Shown here one piece after another: positions 21,492 to 30,818 of a stretch of 64,000 bases of DNA. The stretch is from Gadus chalcogrammus (lineage: Eukaryota; Chordata; Actinopteri; Gadiformes; Gadidae): NCBI RefSeq assembly GCF_026213295.1, contig NC_079423.1, forward strand, positions 18,579,007 to 18,643,006, written 5' to 3'. The translations under genes were made by a program, and so were the position numbers. Position 1 is the first letter of the stretch. Every line of letters begins with the position of its first letter. A model generated the notes under the pieces. The model was not told the origin of the DNA. It saw only the letters and a list, made by a program, of their open reading frames with translations, and did no database searches.

Positions 21492-22106
21492 TTGGGTTTT
21501 CGGCGTGTCTCAGCCAAGAGTTGTAACTTGTTAGGCTGGTTTGTTTTTGAGGATGGCTTCCCTGGTGGAGAGTTCATCCAGGAACCTTCACAGGCTTTGC
21601 TAGAGCAGTGCACTAAAGAACAACTTCTTAGGATAGCAGAGCACTATGAAGTTGACATTCCAGATAAGAAGTTAAAGGAGAGTGTGAAGACCTGCTTAAG
21701 GGATGGTCTGTTTGAGGCTGGAGTTTTGTGCTGGCAGCCAGTTAGCAGTCCAGTGACTAGTGTAGTGCCTAATCCTGGAGCTCTAACATTTGAACAACAG
21801 AAGGAGTTGCTGCAGTTGCAGTTAAAACAGCAGTTAGAGTTGGAGAGGTTGAAATCTGAAAAGGAAGTAGAGTTGGAAACTATAAAGCATAAAACTGAGT
21901 GTGCCAAGTTGGAAATGCAACAGCATCAACTACAGCTGGTAAGAGAGGGTAAACTTTCAGATATGGGGAGAGCGGATAGTTTTGAGGCCTCAGGGGGCAA
22001 GTCCCAGGGTGACCTGGTTAATAATCTCCGCCTGCTTCCCAGGTTTAGTGAGTCTGATCCAGATTCATTTTTTTCTCTGTTTGAGAGGATAGCAGACCAG
22101 ATGTAG
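21492..22106 (+). pseudogene. Retroelement gag-like fragment
   Basis: The 204-aa open frame has a short domain ending at LRDGLFEAG, then a Gln/Leu/Glu-rich coiled coil (about residues 96-160), then LRLLPRFSESDPDSFFSLFE, the start of the gag capsid-like region seen in fish LTR elements. It ends at TAG 22104. Capsid-like sequence continues in another frame (MLLQCVLTGRAQE), then stops at the edge of the next element, so a small deletion or frameshift truncated it. No protease, reverse transcriptase or integrase follows. The start codon is uncertain. Confidence 0.7.
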
Positions 22107-22155
22107 ACAGAACGATGCTGTTACAGTGTGTTCTGACTGGAAGGGCCCAGGAGCA

Positions 22156-24545
22156 GGGGCGTCAGCTCACCCAATACCATACAGGGGCACAATGGGGCAC
22201 CAAAATGAAATGCGAGCGTGCGAAGCGCGCAAGCTAAAAAAATTTTGGGCAATTATTTATTTAAAAAAAGCATGGGCACAGATAATTAATGCAAGCACGC
22301 AAGCAAATATTTTATAGCACTTATTTATTATCATAAAGCGTATCTTCATTAAATATCTGTCAACAAACATGAACTTGAAAACTGAAAACTTGAAATGTGC
22401 AACTGTAAAAGGAAAAACAAAAAAAAAACACCTCTACATACATGTCTGTGTTTATCATTTCTATTTCAGACCATCCTATGATGGTGTGATGGTGATGATC
22501 CTATGAGGTGTGTATATCATGGCCAGAAAGATAGGGGAGCTGTTCATTTTTTTAACAGTAAACGGTAGCGCCTCTGCTTCATTTTTGCGAAGCTGTCGAT
22601 CAATTGCTTAATTTGGAGAGTTCTCCTCGCTCAACCGACATGATGGCAAGATGATGAAGCCTATCTTGCCCCATTGTGCTCCTCAACCAAGTGTGAAGGC
22701 GTCTCAGTACGCTGAATGTCCTTTCACAACTGCAGCTGGACACAGGAATGGTCAGACATATTTTAATGACCTGTGTCAGTGTAGGGAACATGACATTATC
22801 GAGTAAACCGAAAAGACATTGCATGTCAGTAATTGGCAGGCTCTCCTGCTTTCTGTCCAGGTAATGTTTCGCTACCCACACCTCCTCTTGTTTAAGATCA
22901 ACATTGTAGTGATCTGCGAGACCTCTGAGGTCCTCCTCTTTGAGAAAGGTGCTCGAGCCTGGGTTACAGGCCTGAACACCCTTCAGAACAACGCTGTTCA
23001 GAGATGAAAAGCGTTGCTCCAGCTCCGCAATCATCCTGTCTAGGCAAGGTAGGTAGACATTTGTTCTCAATTTTTCAGCATTGCCTAGGTCACTCGCTGC
23101 CCCACAACTAGACTCGACTATGTACTCCTCCAGGCGTCTTTGCTTTTGCCTTTGTCTTGGAACACATGACTCAGGGATTTGGTGCGTTTCGCACAAGGCC
23201 TTTGCACGGTCATATACCTCCGTCGCTTTGGGGTCAGTGCGCATTTCTTTTAGAGTGGCACGCACAGCGCATTTAAACTCCTCTGCTTTTGCCAGGTCCA
23301 CAGTTTCACTTTGCAGGTATTTGTGAAGACTTTCTGTCACAGACAAAAAAGTCTTGAAGACCATCAACAGATAAATTGTGGTGAACCTGGCAAGGTTGGC
23401 ATGCAAACCCACAGCCGTGGGGTTGCTGATGTTGGACAGGCACGTGAGAACTGCGGGGAAATTCTCTATCATAGCGTTGATTGACCTCAGCTGGCACGAC
23501 CATCGGGTCTTGGACAGCTGTACCAGCTCAGAAGGCTGTAAGCCAAGCTGTTTCTGGGTCTCCTTAAACTTGTCGTGGTTAACAAGGGAGCCTGAAAAGA
23601 ATGTATACACATTCTGCAGGAGGTCAAATAAATTCCTGGCCTCTGGTATGGCTTGACATGTGCAACACAGCACTAAATTCAATTGATGTGCATAGCAATG
23701 CACATAAATGGCCATGGGATGGTTCTCTCTGAACTTAGCTTGGACCCCTCCAACAGTCCCACTCATGACTGAGGCGCCATCATAAGCCTGTGCAACCACC
23801 TTCACATGATCTATGCCATTCAATCTTAGCTGATCTTCAATTGCAGTGGTAATGGACACTGCATCAAACCCTTTCAAATCTGTCATGGCTAGCAAATGCT
23901 CTTTCACACTCCCCCCAGCAACATAACGAACACACACAGCTAGCTGCTCAGTGGTGCCATCTCTCGCTTCATCTGCCATTACTGAAAACATTCCAGCCTC
24001 CTTTATTTCTTGACTGATAGCTTTTACTATCTCTTGGGCACAGCATTGAATGACCTCATTTTGGGATGAAGGTGATAAGTATGTACTGTGAGATGGTGGT
24101 GAATATGCCTGAAGAAAAGGATCAAACTCTTTCAAGAGGTTCATACACTCCAGAAAGTTTCCCTGGTTGTCGCTGGACATGCCCTCATCATGGCCACGGA
24201 ATGGGATATTTTGTTTACCCAAAAACTTGGTAACAGCCACAACCCGGCTGAAGTATTCGCGTCTCTCTTTGATTTCACGCTCACTTGCAGAATCCAACTG
24301 CTCGACAACACTGCCATGAGCCGCACTGGCTTTACAACTACACCAAGACTCCATGCCTGCCTTATGGGCTGGTGATTTCTCATGCTCTCTATAGACATCC
24401 AGAGCTTTTTTCCAATTTTGAAAGCCAGTGTTTACAAATGTGTCATTCTTCAAATGTTTCCCAAATATTCTACAGGGAGAACAAAAGGCTGCATCTTTAG
24501 ACTTGGAATATTCCAGAAGCATGTGCAGAGCAGTTCCCAACAGTA
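22156..24545 (-). mobile_element. Second hAT element, inserted in or after the LTR element
   Basis: CAGGGGCGTCAGCTCACCC at 22154 resembles a hAT terminus. Between it and the transposase stop lie about 440 bp of AT-rich sequence with no gene. The opposite (5') end appears lost: hAT sequence of the first element resumes within a few bases of codon 1 at 24540. Exact boundaries are approximate. Confidence 0.65.
22600..24540 (-). CDS. hAT transposase, ZNF862/ZMYM1-like, 646 aa, N-terminally truncated
   Basis: One uninterrupted frame. Residues 14-60 look like a TTF-type zinc finger (KDAAFCSPCRIFG). Residues ~70-260 form the DUF4371-type region with MADEARDGTTEQLAVCVRY (first acidic site) and, near 250, VVAQAYDGASVMSG (second). 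The C-terminal hAT dimerisation domain (about 570-640) carries SCSCERTFSVLRRLHTWLRS with the third acidic residue. It would act in the nucleus on hAT ends. Family members usually have extra N-terminal sequence, and the frame here starts at a Met inside the finger region, so the true start is probably missing. Retention of 646 codons without a stop suggests a recent insertion. Confidence 0.85.
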   Translation of the reverse strand: MGTALHMLLEYSKSKDAAFCSPCRIFGKHLKNDTFVNTGFQNWKKALDVYREHEKSPAHKAGMESWCSCKASAAHGSVVEQLDSASEREIKERREYFSRVVAVTKFLGKQNIPFRGHDEGMSSDNQGNFLECMNLLKEFDPFLQAYSPPSHSTYLSPSSQNEVIQCCAQEIVKAISQEIKEAGMFSVMADEARDGTTEQLAVCVRYVAGGSVKEHLLAMTDLKGFDAVSITTAIEDQLRLNGIDHVKVVAQAYDGASVMSGTVGGVQAKFRENHPMAIYVHCYAHQLNLVLCCTCQAIPEARNLFDLLQNVYTFFSGSLVNHDKFKETQKQLGLQPSELVQLSKTRWSCQLRSINAMIENFPAVLTCLSNISNPTAVGLHANLARFTTIYLLMVFKTFLSVTESLHKYLQSETVDLAKAEEFKCAVRATLKEMRTDPKATEVYDRAKALCETHQIPESCVPRQRQKQRRLEEYIVESSCGAASDLGNAEKLRTNVYLPCLDRMIAELEQRFSSLNSVVLKGVQACNPGSSTFLKEEDLRGLADHYNVDLKQEEVWVAKHYLDRKQESLPITDMQCLFGLLDNVMFPTLTQVIKICLTIPVSSCSCERTFSVLRRLHTWLRSTMGQDRLHHLAIMSVERGELSKLSN

Positions 24546-25014
24546 GTTCCTAACAGTAGCACGCAAGTGGGAAATAGAAGGAAAAGTCACAACTATAGGG
24601 ACCGACAGCGCACGCAATATGATCGCTGCGGCTAGACTTTTGACATTTGAGCACATGCCTTGCATAGCTCACATCCTACAGAGAAGCATCACGGTGAGCC
24701 TCTCTGACAGCGGATTTGTGCATGCATTCTCCAAGTCTCGCAAAATTGTGGTCCACTTCAAACACAGTCCGGCAAACACCGCGGAGCTTCAAGCATAACA
24801 AGCTGCCCTTGGACAGAAGCAGGAGCCGCTTGTCCAGGACGTTCCAACACGTTGGAATTCGACGGTGGATATGGTCAAGCGTCTGAACCGCAATCAAGCA
24901 GCAATAAAAGCAACCCTGGACCAACAGCAGCACATACTCATTATGCTGACACCACCAGAATGGGACAAGGTGCAAAGACTTGAGACTCTTCTAGAGCCCT
25001 GTCGGTAAGTAATC
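24545..25014 (+). pseudogene. hAT transposase (ZBED-like), middle part
   Basis: Coding resumes with RKWEIEGKVTTIGTDSARNM, where the Asp of TDSARN is the second catalytic residue. It continues through HMPCIAHILQ and VQDVPTRWNST to LEPC. Only about ten residues seem missing relative to the break at 20462. One in-frame TAA lies at 24796-24798. After 25014 the sequence GGTAAGT could be a splice donor. Confidence 0.8.
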
Positions 25015-25121
25015 CACATATTAATTATTGATAGGCCTATAGTTTGAAATAAAATGTAATTGATTAAATTGAAATTATATGTTACCTTTTTGTAAACTAC
25101 CAACTTCTGTTGTAATAACTT

Positions 25122-25123
<2 letters not shown>

Positions 25124-25171
<48 letters not shown>
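25124..25171 (+). repeat. (GT)n microsatellite
   Basis: About 24 uninterrupted GT dinucleotides between two coding parts of the decayed hAT transposase. Confidence 0.97.
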
Positions 25172-25172
<1 letters not shown>

Positions 25173-25806
25173 CCTGGGTGGGGAGGCCTATGTATCCTGC
25201 TCTGTTGTACTGCCTGCCCTCTGCCACTTGCGTCGTGTAATGGAGGTCTCTGATGAGGACCCTGCATATGTGGTGCGATTTAAGACGGCATTCAAAGAAG
25301 ACCGAGCCTCCCGCCAAGAAAAGACCAACAACGCATGGCTCAAGCTTGCAACGGCCCTGGATCCACGCTTTAAAGACTTGAAGACCCTGCCCAAGAGTGA
25401 AAGAGAAGAGGTGTGGACCACACTGGGATGCATGCTGCATGAACAATCACCAAGAAGGTCTCCACAGACTTCTGAAGATTGGCCACCCAAGAAGAAAATG
25501 AGCCTGCTCCTACAAATGTGCTCAGATTCTGATTCTGATGAGGAGGTGCAGCCTGGCAGAGACATACACAGGTACAGGGCAGAGCCCTGCATTAGTATGG
25601 AGGACTGTCCCTTGCAGTGGTGGTCTGCTCATTCAGGAGCCCATGAAAAGCTGGCCCTGCTGGCTCGCAAATATCTAGCGACTCCTGCATCCACAGTTCC
25701 ATGTGAAAGACTCTTCTCAGTGGCAGGCCACATCGTGCAAAATAAACGGTCAGCCTTACTTTCAGAAAATGTCAACCAGTTAGTTTGCCATCAAGACGAT
25801 TACAAT
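25172..25806 (+). pseudogene. hAT transposase (ZBED-like), C-terminal part
   Basis: The frame reads LGGEAYVSCSVVLPALCHLR, then the conserved core ATALDPRFKDLK, then the hAT dimerisation domain with WWSAHSGAHEKLALLARKYL and STVPCERLFSVAG (catalytic Glu). It is cut after NVNQLVC, where CTTTCGAATCAATAAAC of the tRNA array begins. The 3' terminus of the element is deleted. No stop codon is seen before the array sequence. Confidence 0.85.
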
Positions 25807-26164
25807 TATTCTTTCGAATCAATAAACAGAACACATCATCATGGTTACTGCTCTCGTATGTTCAAATGTCCGTAAAACAAGGACCAATAATACACCCCAG
25901 CTACCATGCTCTGTAACGTTACCATATTTACATGGGTTACATAAACTAATGCACACACACGTACGTGCACGAGAACACGCACGCACGCACACACACACAC
26001 AGATTGAGACAGAAAGACACGCAGACATCCCTCTCATTACACATTTCCACTACCCCACCGTAGCCAGCCTGTCACTTTTAGTTTAAACCTCCTTACCTTT
26101 TCCAAATGTTCTCCATATTACAAAGTTTGAACAGATAATCACAATCAACGACATCCAATAGTAG

Positions 26165-26227
26165 AGTCAGAAGTGAGATTCGAAACCACGCCACCAGAGG
26201 AGACTACGATCTGAACACAGCACCTTA
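26165..26227 (-). pseudogene. tRNA-Leu, degenerate and 5'-truncated
   Basis: Body with many changes (AGTGAGATTCGAAACC, TACGATCTGAACACAG on the plus strand). It ends at CACCTTA with the rest of the D arm missing. The truncation is at the same TTA as in the copies at 26455 and 27908. Confidence 0.8.
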
Positions 26228-26454
26228 AATGTCTGTAAAACAAGGACCGATAATAAACCCCAGCGAACATGCGCTGTAACGTTACCATAGTTGCATGGGT
26301 TACACTACTTGCATATGTAACTAATGCACACACACACACACACACCCCTCTCATTCATTACACATTTCCACTACCCCACCGTAGCCTCACTTTGAGTTTG
26401 AACCTCCTTATCAAGTTTGAACAGATAATCACAATCAACGAGATCCAAAAGTAG

Positions 26455-27570
26455 TGTCAGAAGTGGGATTCGAACCCACGCCTCCAGAGGAGACTGCGAC
26501 CTGAACGCAGCGCCTTAAGGTGCGGCCACACCAGACGCGTATCTCGCGAACTTCGCGTATAAAATCGCAATTTTTTCCATAGGGAACCATTGGTTTACAC
26601 GCGTATTACGCGTTTCACGCGTATAAGCAACATTTTACGCGTGTAACGCGCGTATGAGGCGCGTATATTTACGCGCTATACGCGCGTATATCGCGTACAT
26701 TTCAAGAGTTCAAAAAATTGAACTTTTTACGCTCATACGCATGACGATTAGCCGCGTTGCCCAATCAGCGTTGAGCTTGACCCGACGTCACTGGCAGAGA
26801 GTAGTGAGCTTGGACAGAAGCATACGGCCGACATCTTTCTTTATTCTGTGTGGAAATAGTAACATAGTTACGCCATTAAATGCTTTTATGGAAACATTTC
26901 TAGCGAGAAATGTGCATTTTACTTTCATAATGTTCGCTCGGTGAATGTGAAGGATGTTTGGTTTGATAGTTATGACGAAGAGGGAACACTCCGTTCACTT
27001 GCATGGACAGAGTCTCTGGTTACTAAGCAACCTCAACGTATTGGCGGACTATATATCTGCTGATCAACACTACGAATGCTGGAAACACACCAGACACACC
27101 ATGTGAAGTTATTTAACCCGATTATTGTTATTTATATCCGAGATTATTTAATCTAACCCGATCTAAACTCTATCACCTAAACACGGCGGCGTTTTGGTTT
27201 CCTACCTCGGACTCCAGCGCAGCCACGCCCGACAACTTTCTTTATTCTGGGTGGAAATAGTAACATAGTTACGCCATTAAATGCGTTTATGGAAACATTT
27301 TTAGCGAGAAATGTGCATTTTACTTTCGTAATGTTCGCTCGGTGAATGTGAAGGATGTTTGGTTTGATAGTTATGACGAAGAGGGAACGCTCCGTTCACT
27401 TGCATGGACATGGACTCATCTAGGCGAGTGACGTAGGCGCGTATGGCGCGTATGCAACCATTTTTGACACAAAATGGTCAAGCAACATTTTACGCGCGTA
27501 TCTCGCGTAAAAATTATGCGAGATACGCGTCTGGTGTGGCCGCACCTTTAGACCGCTCGGCCATCCTGAC
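26455..27570 (-). pseudogene. tRNA-Leu(CAG) split by a transposon in the D loop
   Basis: The consensus body is in two parts, 26455-26517 and 27551-27570 (63 + 20 = 83 bp), separated by the element at 26518-27547. Apart from the insertion every stem, the anticodon CAG and the B box are intact. The interrupted place is the TAA at the end of the D loop, next to the A box. Confidence 0.92.
26518..27547. mobile_element. Harbinger-like element, 1,030 bp, TTA target duplication
   Basis: Perfect 30-bp terminal inverted repeats begin AGGTGCGGCCACACCAGACG. A TTA target duplication flanks it (26515-26517 and 27548-27550), fitting the TWA preference of Harbinger/PIF elements. The interior is rich in ACGCGTAT-type motifs and contains a ~175-bp direct duplication (about 26832-27006 and 27236-27412). 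I see no transposase. Confidence 0.88.
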
Positions 27571-27717
27571 GACGCTATTATTCATTCGAAATAATCAATA
27601 AAAACAACACACCATCATGGTTACTGCTCTCGTATGTTCAAATGATAAACCCCAGCGAACATGCGCTGTAACGTTACCATAGTTGCATGGGTTACACTAC
27701 TTACAAATGTAACTAAT

Positions 27718-27720
<3 letters not shown>

Positions 27721-27777
<57 letters not shown>
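27721..27777 (+). repeat. (CA)n microsatellite
   Basis: About 28 CA dinucleotides, expanded from the CA-rich patch of the tRNA unit spacer. Confidence 0.97.
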
Positions 27778-27781
<4 letters not shown>

Positions 27782-27907
27782 AAAAACACGCACACACTCC
27801 TCTCATTCATTACACATTTCCACTACCCGACCGTAGCCTCTCACTTTGAGTTTGAACCTCATATCAAGTTTGAACAGATAGTCACAATCAACGAGATCCA
27901 AAATAAA

Positions 27908-27970
27908 TGTCAGAAGTGGGATTCGAACCCACGCCTCCAGAGGAGACTGCGACCTGAAAACAGCGCCTTA
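27908..27970 (-). pseudogene. tRNA-Leu(CAG), 5' end lost at transposon insertion
   Basis: The body is consensus from the discriminator to the D arm, apart from one change (GAAAACAGC). It is interrupted at CGCCTTA by an AGGCCGAT-family element. The remaining 20 bp are not found downstream. This is the last recognisable unit of the array. Confidence 0.85.
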
Positions 27971-28260
27971 AGGCCGATATATGCTCTGTTTTAGACGTAA
28001 CGCGTAAGCACGTAAGATACATAACCCCCCCTTGCGCGGTAAAATATCCCCCCTTAAGGCCGATTTAGGGTCGTTTTAGACGCAGAGACGTAAGCACGTA
28101 ATTTACACAAGAGACTTGTTTTAGACAAGTTTTGATTTACGGTTCCTTTAAGGTTCCTTAAGGATTGCGCGTGTTGCAAGGGGATTCTCCGCCAGAACAG
28201 TAGGGGGAGCAACGAACAAATCTGTGGGCGTGGAAGAGGAAATCGCTGGCTTGTTTACAT
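27971..28260. mobile_element. Two nested ends of the AGGCCGAT MITE family
   Basis: 27971-28056 matches the inverted right end of the element at 18932-19449, running from AGGCCGATATATGC to ATATCCCCCC. At 28054-28056 a TTA is followed by AGGCCGATTTAGGG, the left end of a second copy, which matches 18932-19130 until about 28255. The second copy therefore appears inserted at a TTA inside the first. Right ends of both are not found. Confidence 0.75.
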
Positions 28261-28800
28261 TTATAATCATAGCCGCGGGAACGTATTCTCAGCAGGGGGT
28301 GCTGGAAAAAAAAACTCAGCCTGGACTACACTTGCAACTCGCTACATTGATAAAAAAGATAGCCTATATAGCAGCGCAGCTCAATTACACCAGTGCATGC
28401 GCGCACAGTCGAAAATCGATCGTTGTGTTCACTTCACACCATGGTTCACATCCAGCTGCTCACAGAACAAGTTTAGCGCACCACCGCTCCCCTCACACTT
28501 TTTCATATAACTTTTTTTCAGCACTAGGTCATATGAGCATTAAATAAATGCTGCTTCTCAAAATGCCTTGGACAGCAGCGACGATGACCCGCTTTGCCAC
28601 GGGCCGAAACAGTGCGGAGCGACCACAGCCAGAGCGAACACAGCGGGGCAGAGGAGTGTCAGGAATAGTCTTTTGTGTACACATCAGTACGGCCTATTTG
28701 CACTACTGTTTAGTGGCAATGCAGTGTTTTATTCTATGCCTTTTAATTTTCGTATATTATTTCAATGAATACAATTTATTTATTTATAAAAACAAGATCT
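28261..28800. other. No recognisable gene
   Basis: The remainder of the inserted sequence contains short open frames without domains that I recognise. It may be the interior of a longer AGGCCGAT-family element. Confidence 0.4.
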
Positions 28801-29222
28801 GGGCCCCGTTTACCGATAACGATGGATCTTCGCTCGTACGATCATTCTCCCGATGGATCTTGCGATCCATCGATAATTTCTTTGTCGCGTTTCCCGAAAC
28901 TCCTCTTAACGTGAACGCGCATTCGCTGCACTCACGACGTCGTAGGATTGTAACTGTCTACTGACACGGTGCTGAAATGGGCTCCGTAGGAGGGGGAGAC
29001 GCAGGAATGTCGCAGGAAAATTGTGTTAAAAAGGGTTAAAATATATCCCCATCAAGGACAACAGCAGAGTAGCCTACGAAAAAAATAGACTGCAATTATA
29101 TGAATGCTAAAGACATTAAAACACAATTGATTAGGCTTAAACCGACATATATCAGTCCTAATCCTGAATGCACTGTGCGTTTTACGGCATTTTCCCCCCT
29201 GAAATAATTCCTCTTCACACCT

Positions 29223-29558
29223 GTGAATAACCCGGGAGATGTCCATGATGAGGAATACAACGAAGCCCACCGTCTGGCCCGGTGCATCGTTGATTGCACG
29301 ATCGGGAGGTGGAAGTTGCGCTTTAGATGCCTTCACAAGTCAGACGGAGGGCTCCAGTTTTCGCCAGCCAAGTCATGCGCCGTGATATGTGTGACGGCTA
29401 TGTTGCACAACATTGCAGCTAAGATTGGGGTGGCATTGCTTGAACCGGAGGACGCTGAGGACGATGACGACGAGGAAGATCGGTGTGAGGACGGCCTCCC
29501 TCATAACTACGCGGCTGGTTTTCATGCGCGTCGAAGAGTGATTGAGACTTTTTTTTAA
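29223..29558 (+). pseudogene. HARBI1-like transposase, C-terminal fragment
   Basis: The 111-aa frame has EEYNEAHRLARCIVDCTIGR, then WKLRFRCLH, GGLQFSP and AVICVTAMLHNIA. This is the C-terminal order of PIF/Harbinger transposases around the third catalytic acid. At the usual Glu position this copy has Asp (IVDCTIG). An acidic stretch DAEDDDDEED and a basic tail follow. The N-terminal two-thirds are not visible upstream, so this is a last exon or a truncated relic. The initiator Met is arbitrary. Confidence 0.78.
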
Positions 29559-30054
29559 CCCCCTCCACCCTCCCACATGTCACTAAACATTCCCGTCACC
29601 GTGACCAATCCCCACCATATCCCAGCCTTTTGCCTGCTCCTTTGCTTGTTTTTTATAATTTATTTTAAAAAAAATTTATTTTCATTTATTTTCTTTTATT
29701 TTTTACATTAATTTATGCTACGTTTTATGAGTAGCCTATGTCAGTCTGCACAAATCCCGTTTTATTTTGGCCATTTTAACATCTTTATTAATAAATAAAT
29801 TAATAATCTTTATTAATTACCAAACTAAGAACATAAAGGCGCAATGCATTTTAATAAAACGCATCCAATAGACGGAATGTCCGATGGTGACGCCACTGAG
29901 GCTATAGCTGACGATGCTCTTAGCGTCCTACGAGTACCTATGAGCACCCCTGGAGTACTCGTTAGCTACGAGCGTTTTCAAGACGTTCGTTCCCAACGAT
30001 GCTTTCGGGAAACGCGGTGAAAACTCCACGATGCCCTTTCGACGCACTTCACGA

Positions 30055-30770
30055 CAGTGTTGTTTTCGTCAGGCAAGACGAAAACGAAAATGACGTTGTC
30101 AGACCCCTTTTTTCCATGACGAAAATGAGACTAAGACGAACGTCACCAAAGCCATATAAAGACTAAAATGTGACGAAAAATGTAGACATTTTCGTCAGAC
30201 GAGAACTAGACGAGACTAAATTGTTAGTGAGAGCATGTGAGCGGAGCGGAGCGGGGAGCGGGTGGTGGAGCGGAGCGGAAGAAATACGTTGGAGCGGGTT
30301 GGAGCGCAGAGCGGTTTTAAATTCAAAGGCCGGAGCGGGGATTTCACTCCGCTCCAGTCCGCTCTAGTCCGCTCCGATTTTAACTGCTTCTAGCGGCTTA
30401 CATGTAGGTGGTTCACGTAGAATAGAATGGGTTTCAATGGGAGCATCCAAGCAACCTGATTGGATAAAACGCGTCACGTGAGACCCTTCCACCCCCCCCC
30501 CCCCCCCCGCAACACTGGCTCGTGTGCTCGCGCGCAGCTGCGCCTGCACGCACACGGCACACACACACTCATACACTACAGAGAGAGGCTGGTGGACGAG
30601 TTTTCGTTGGACTAAAACTAGACTAAAACCTTTTGAGTTTTCGTCAGACTAAAACTAGACTAAAACTTTCAAAGATAGAAATGACTAAAATGGGACTAAA
30701 ACTAAGAAGCATTTCGTCAAAAAGACTAAGACTAAAACTAAATCTAAAATGCCTGCCAAAAACAACACTG
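30055..30770. mobile_element. Non-autonomous hAT element, 716 bp, 8-bp target duplication
   Basis: Ends CAGTGTTGTTTTCGTC and AAAACAACACTG are inverted. The flanking CTTCACGA occurs at 30047-30054 and 30771-30778, a perfect 8-bp duplication. Both arms are rich in AGACTAAAACTA/ACGAAAATGA motifs. The middle holds a GGAGCGG-rich block (30238-30375) whose ends read as inverted GGAGCGG/CCGCTCC, possibly a further insertion. No transposase is present. Confidence 0.85.
30492..30508 (+). repeat. Poly-C tract
   Basis: Seventeen consecutive C residues inside the hAT element; its length may be unreliable in the assembly. Confidence 0.9.
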
Positions 30771-30818
30771 CTTCACGATCCACTTAGGCTAACGACGCTT
30801 TCGGGAAACGGGGCCCAG

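Larger units (their letters stand above)
1..27970. repeat. Tandem array of ~420-bp tRNA-Leu(CAG) units, interrupted by transposons
   Basis: Each unit has one minus-strand tRNA-Leu body of 83 bp followed by about 340 bp of well-conserved spacer. The spacer contains recognisable phrases such as TTCGAATCAATCAACAC, GGACCGATAATAAACC and GTCACTTTGAGTTTAAAT. About 37 bodies or remnants are visible. Short open frames within it are repeated spacer and antisense-tRNA translations, not genes. The array is broken by inserted elements at 7928-8920, 12221-12650, 14470-17835, 18932-19449, 19720-25806 and 26518-27547. The spacer varies in a small CA-rich patch (for example 6630-6650 and 25975-26000). Confidence 0.95.
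28801..30816. mobile_element. Decayed Harbinger element with transposase C-terminus
   Basis: The left end GGGCCCCGTTTACCGATAAC and the right end, read inverted, GGGCCCCGTTTCCCGAAAGC match closely at the tip. The interior has a plus-strand transposase C-terminal fragment at 29223-29558 and a hAT insertion at 30055-30770. No clean target duplication was found. Confidence 0.75.

Noticed and set aside
25126..25171. Start of the C-terminal hAT frame inside the GT repeat
   Set aside because: The first residues are a translated microsatellite; homologous sequence begins at about 25172.
1..27970. CRISPR-like regular repeats
   Set aside because: Repeat units are ~420 bp with conserved spacers and tRNA bodies, in eukaryotic DNA; no short repeat/unique spacer pattern.
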